NCBI RefSeq assembly: GCF_031755915.1
Contig: NC_083384.1
Coordinates: forward strand, 19,040,001 to 19,104,000
From: Ziziphus jujuba
Lineage: Eukaryota; Streptophyta; Magnoliopsida; Rosales; Rhamnaceae
Direction of reading: 5' to 3'
DNA: 64,000 bases
The first letter of the stretch is position 1, and each line of letters opens with the position of its first letter. A program made the translations under genes and the position numbers. The notes beneath the pieces are model-generated. The model was given only the letters and a program-made list of their open reading frames with translations, ran no database searches and was not told the DNA's origin. Shown here one piece after another: positions 61,119-64,000 of this stretch.

Positions 61119-62802
61119 TTAAGAACGAGATCGGGGGGCATCGAACGGCCTGTGAGGAATTGCAGTTGCAGTGGTCCACGGGTTAATGGGTATGGGCCGT
61201 GGATGAGTGGGGCTCATATGGTGTGGGGCCCTACCATCAACGGCGGATGATGAAGATGGTGGGACCCCGACACGCTCACACGAGGGGCACATGGTGAGTG
61301 TCGTTGGCGGGGTCATTTGCATGTAGAACTGTGGGGAAAGTTTCAGTGCTCTCAGTTCCTGAACTTCTTTCTGCAACCGCCTATTCTCCTCCGTCAGATT
61401 CTCACAACACCTCTTCAAGAACTCACAATCAACCTCCGTCTGCTTCAACTTGGTCCTGATAAAAAAGAAAAAGGCCAAAAAAAAAAAAAAAAAATTCCAC
61501 CACCTCGTAAATAAATCTAGTATGCAAGGATAAATCTGTAATTTAAACAAATTTTTTTATTTCCCTTTTTTGCCAGCCCTGAAAGAAAATTTCCTTACCT
61601 TGCCCTTCTGTTCTGAAACCAGACTTCCACTTGTCTAGGCCGGAGACCAAGCTGCTTCGCCAACGCAAGTTTCTGCTTCTGCAGTTACAAAAGAAACCCA
61701 TTTGTCAGTCAAAATTACAAAAATAGCCACCCTCGAAATTAATATTCTCCAACTAAGATACTTTACGATGTTTGGTTGCTCAGAACAACTTATTTCTTAT
61801 TTCCGTTGCTGTATCAACATTCTCGGGAACCAAACAGAACTCTTCTCAGAAGGGGGAAAAAAAAAATTGAGGTTTTTATACTGCAACTTACTGGGTTGAG
61901 AGTGTTATGCTCCTTGAAGCTCTCTTCGAGAATAGCGGACTGGTCCTTAGAAAGCCTGAGCTTCTTTCTCGAGGTTTCACCGTCTTCTTCATCACTGATT
62001 CCTCGAGAACAAGCTCTCTCAATGTCAAGCTCGTCGCCGTTGGCTTCTCTCTCGCTTCGTTTCCCGCTAACGCTTGAGACGGTACTGTTCGGAGACGACA
62101 CGCCGGCTTCTTCTTCGCAATCCACCGTCGAAGGCAAACGGTTCACATCGATGCCTCGGAGGAATGAACGTGTCTCTGCTCGGCAACTCTCCGAGTTTCG
62201 ATCTGCATGTGAGAAATAACAATGAAGCACTATGAGAAAAACCAAATGCTTTTTTCTTTTATATTTTTTTCAGTCAAAAATAAATTATGGGTTTGATTTG
62301 GTTCAAAGAGATCTGTTGTTATTTCTGTACAAATTTATCTAAAAAGCTTAATTTTTTTAAGAACTTAGATCTGAAAGGTAAACAAAGGAAAGGGAAAAAA
62401 GTTCTATCGAACACCATGCAATAAAAGTTATTTATACAAGATTATAAATATATATATATATATATATATTTATAAACATCTAAAGCGAGAGAAAGAGAAG
62501 GAAAAAAAAAATTGTTGGGCTAAAAGACAAAAAGAGGGGAAAAAAATGGTGCTTTAAGCGTGTATGTTTCTCCCAAAAAAAAAAAATCAGATCTAAATTT
62601 GAAAATCACACACACCTGACGAAGGAAAGGTCTCGTTCCAAGAGGGCCTGTTGTGAAGGTTAAAACCAGAAGAAGGAGAAGAAGAAGAAGCAGAAGAGGG
62701 GACCAAAGCAGGCATGAGATTCAGCTGCACCGACCGGTTGTTGTTATTCTTAGGAATAAAACTCAAGCTAAGACTCAAACCCAGATCTTCCTTTTCAACC
62801 AT
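61119..62802 (-). CDS. ATHB-2: Class II HD-Zip transcription factor (ATHB-2/HAT4 type), four exons
   Basis: Coding exons on the minus strand are 62,616-62,802, 61,892-62,202, 61,599-61,678 and 61,119-61,455. All have GT/AG borders and join in frame to 304 codons with a TAA stop. The protein is a nuclear DNA-binding repressor. An EAR-type LGLSLSL is at residues 7-13. The homeodomain spans about 139-199, with [13 protein letters not shown] spanning the exon 3/4 junction. A leucine zipper follows with heptad leucines 206, 213, 220 and 227, and the class II CPSCE motif is at 249-253. The [10 protein letters not shown] block, intron positions and the FDAPRSRS C-terminus resemble ATHB-2/HAT4, known for auxin and shade responses in Arabidopsis. 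Class II is certain; the exact paralogue is likely but not tested. Confidence 0.93.
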
Positions 62803-62833
62803 TTTTTGCTTTTGATGACTACACTGCCAAAGG

Positions 62834-62863
<30 letters not shown>
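62834..62863. repeat. A/T homopolymer of about 30 bp
   Basis: An uninterrupted A run on the plus strand, which is a T run in the HD-Zip leader. Confidence 0.9.
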
Positions 62864-62864
<1 letters not shown>

Positions 62865-62905
62865 ACTGCAAAGCTTGTTGCTTTTTAGATGTTTGAATGA
62901 AATAC

Positions 62906-62907
<2 letters not shown>

Positions 62908-62937
<30 letters not shown>
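62908..62937. repeat. (GA)n microsatellite in the HD-Zip leader
   Basis: About 13 GA units on the plus strand (CT in the transcript sense). CT repeats are common in plant leaders. Confidence 0.95.
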
Positions 62938-62940
<3 letters not shown>

Positions 62941-63134
62941 TTGGAGAAGAAGGTGATGATGGTTATGTTTGGAGAGGAGTGGTGGGGATGTTTGAGGGGG
63001 CTTTATAGAAAGTGATAAGGAAATGGGTGGGAGTGGTGTGGAAGTTCAATCATGACTATGTGTCAGGAACCCCCAATTATCTCAATCATGGTTTTTGCCT
63101 CCCAAATAATGCCTTAACTCTGCTTCTTTTGTCC

Positions 63135-63158
63135 CCTCTCTCTCTCTCTCTCTCTCTC
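63135..63158. repeat. (CT)n microsatellite
   Basis: About 11 CT units, roughly 130 bp upstream of the HD-Zip TATA box. Confidence 0.95.
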
Positions 63159-64000
63159 CCCAATTCCACTATTTCCTAGTTCTTGTGTCCTTTACCATGG
63201 TAAAATATATGACCCTTCTTTTTAGCTATTTTGTAACTTTCTTGTACCTTCTCTTTTGTACATCTTCTGGTTTTTATTGCATGCGCATCTCTTGACCTTT
63301 TTTTTTGACCTTTTGACTCACACCAAAAAAAAATAATAATAAATAAACAAATAAAAAAAATTTGTTTCTAATTATTAGTTTATTATTGTCAATTTTTGTA
63401 ATCATATATAAAGACTTGTTTGATAATGTTCATATTTTTTTTTTTTTTTGAGAGACTAAACTTATATGAACAATATTATTTACCAAAAAAAAGCATATAT
63501 TAATGATATAAGTGTTTTATAGTTAGTGAAGAAGAAAAATACTTATCAAAATTAGCTTTGTTATATATCAACAATTAAAAATGGCTTTTAATTAGAACCT
63601 GTTTAGAAATTATTCCAGCTAAAAAACAATTTTTTAAAGATCATATAACTGTTGTTTCTTGAAATAGTGATTTTTTTTCAAAAACAAAATCACTGAGAAA
63701 TGTTTATAGGTTTTTTCTTTTTTGAAATACTATAGAAAAGTGTTTTTATCCTATTAGCAACACTTTTGGAGTTATATGAATTACTACCAAACACACTTTT
63801 AGTGTTTCTGTTTTTCTTTTCCTTATGTATGTAAGTAAATAACAATCTATTGTTAAAATCATAAACTAACCCAAAAAGGGTAAAAATAAAAAAGAAAAAT
63901 AAAAACATATTATTTAAATATGACATGGAGATTTTTAAAATTTATTGTGATACCAAAAATAAGTAGGCGGAAATTGAATCTCCAATTTCATAAAATTTTG
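63159..64000. other. Upstream AT-rich region, no gene
   Basis: Nothing beyond possible distal promoter sequence of the HD-Zip gene is seen. A repeat-like segment with scattered T runs (63,570-63,800) resembles worn MITE sequence but has no clear ends. Confidence 0.4.

Larger units (their letters stand above)
62803..63060 (-). promoter_or_regulatory. Leader and core promoter of the HD-Zip II gene
   Basis: On the minus strand, a TATAAAG box is at 63,001-63,007, about 200 bp before the start codon. The leader between them holds a GA/CT microsatellite (62,908-62,937) and a run of about 30 T on the sense strand (62,834-62,863). No ATG occurs in the leader, so there is no upstream ORF. The transcription start is inferred. 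Confidence 0.55.

Noticed and set aside
61776..62219. 147-codon plus-strand frame
   Set aside because: It is antisense to exon 2 of the HD-Zip gene.
62653..63015. 120-codon plus-strand frame
   Set aside because: It is antisense to exon 1 and the leader, with homopolymer and GA-repeat translation.

Overview
This window is AT-rich nuclear DNA of a flowering plant, almost certainly a eudicot. The evidence is spliced genes of plant-specific families (a class II HD-Zip factor, a P-class PPR protein, a DUF761 protein), plant-type hAT, CACTA, Copia and Ty3-like elements, many TA/GA/CT microsatellites and long A or T runs. I cannot name the species from sequence alone.

Layout. 1-2.24 kb: decayed hAT transposase with DUF659 and dimerisation regions on the plus strand, its introns still visible. 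2.6-6.8 kb: LTR-like relics and small tandem repeats. 6,886-11,790: a gag-only Ty3-like retrotransposon with two LTRs, interrupted at 7,887-10,728 by a 2.84 kb solo LTR of a second family with an exact CCTAC duplication. 12.49-12.94 kb: four copies of a ~112 bp tandem repeat. 15.06-23.5 kb: minus-strand exons of a broken DnaJ/HSP40 gene, with a decayed Copia element (15,410-20,477) inside it. 24.8-26.3 kb: an intact single-exon PPR gene (minus). 27.0-30.8 kb: a repeat block with long inverted ends and large tandem duplications. 31-36.5 kb: AT-rich sequence with long TA microsatellites. 36,547-39,487: a second solo LTR of the same large family, inverted. 42,074-47,627: a structurally complete CACTA element with CAC duplications, built mostly from two internal satellite arrays and holding a small transposase relic. 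52,069-53,856: intact DUF761 gene (plus). 54-61 kb: intergenic. 61,119-62,802: an intact four-exon HD-Zip II gene of ATHB-2/HAT4 type (minus), with its promoter to about 63.1 kb.

Only three protein genes look functional: the PPR gene (organelle RNA processing), the DUF761 gene (unknown role, two N-terminal membrane helices) and the HD-Zip II gene (transcriptional repressor). They show no sign of working together. The rest is mostly transposon history, and the most unusual signals lie there: tandem units in the large LTR whose small hairpins keep pairing through compensatory changes, and a CACTA element whose terminal motif recurs as inverted pairs throughout two internal satellites.
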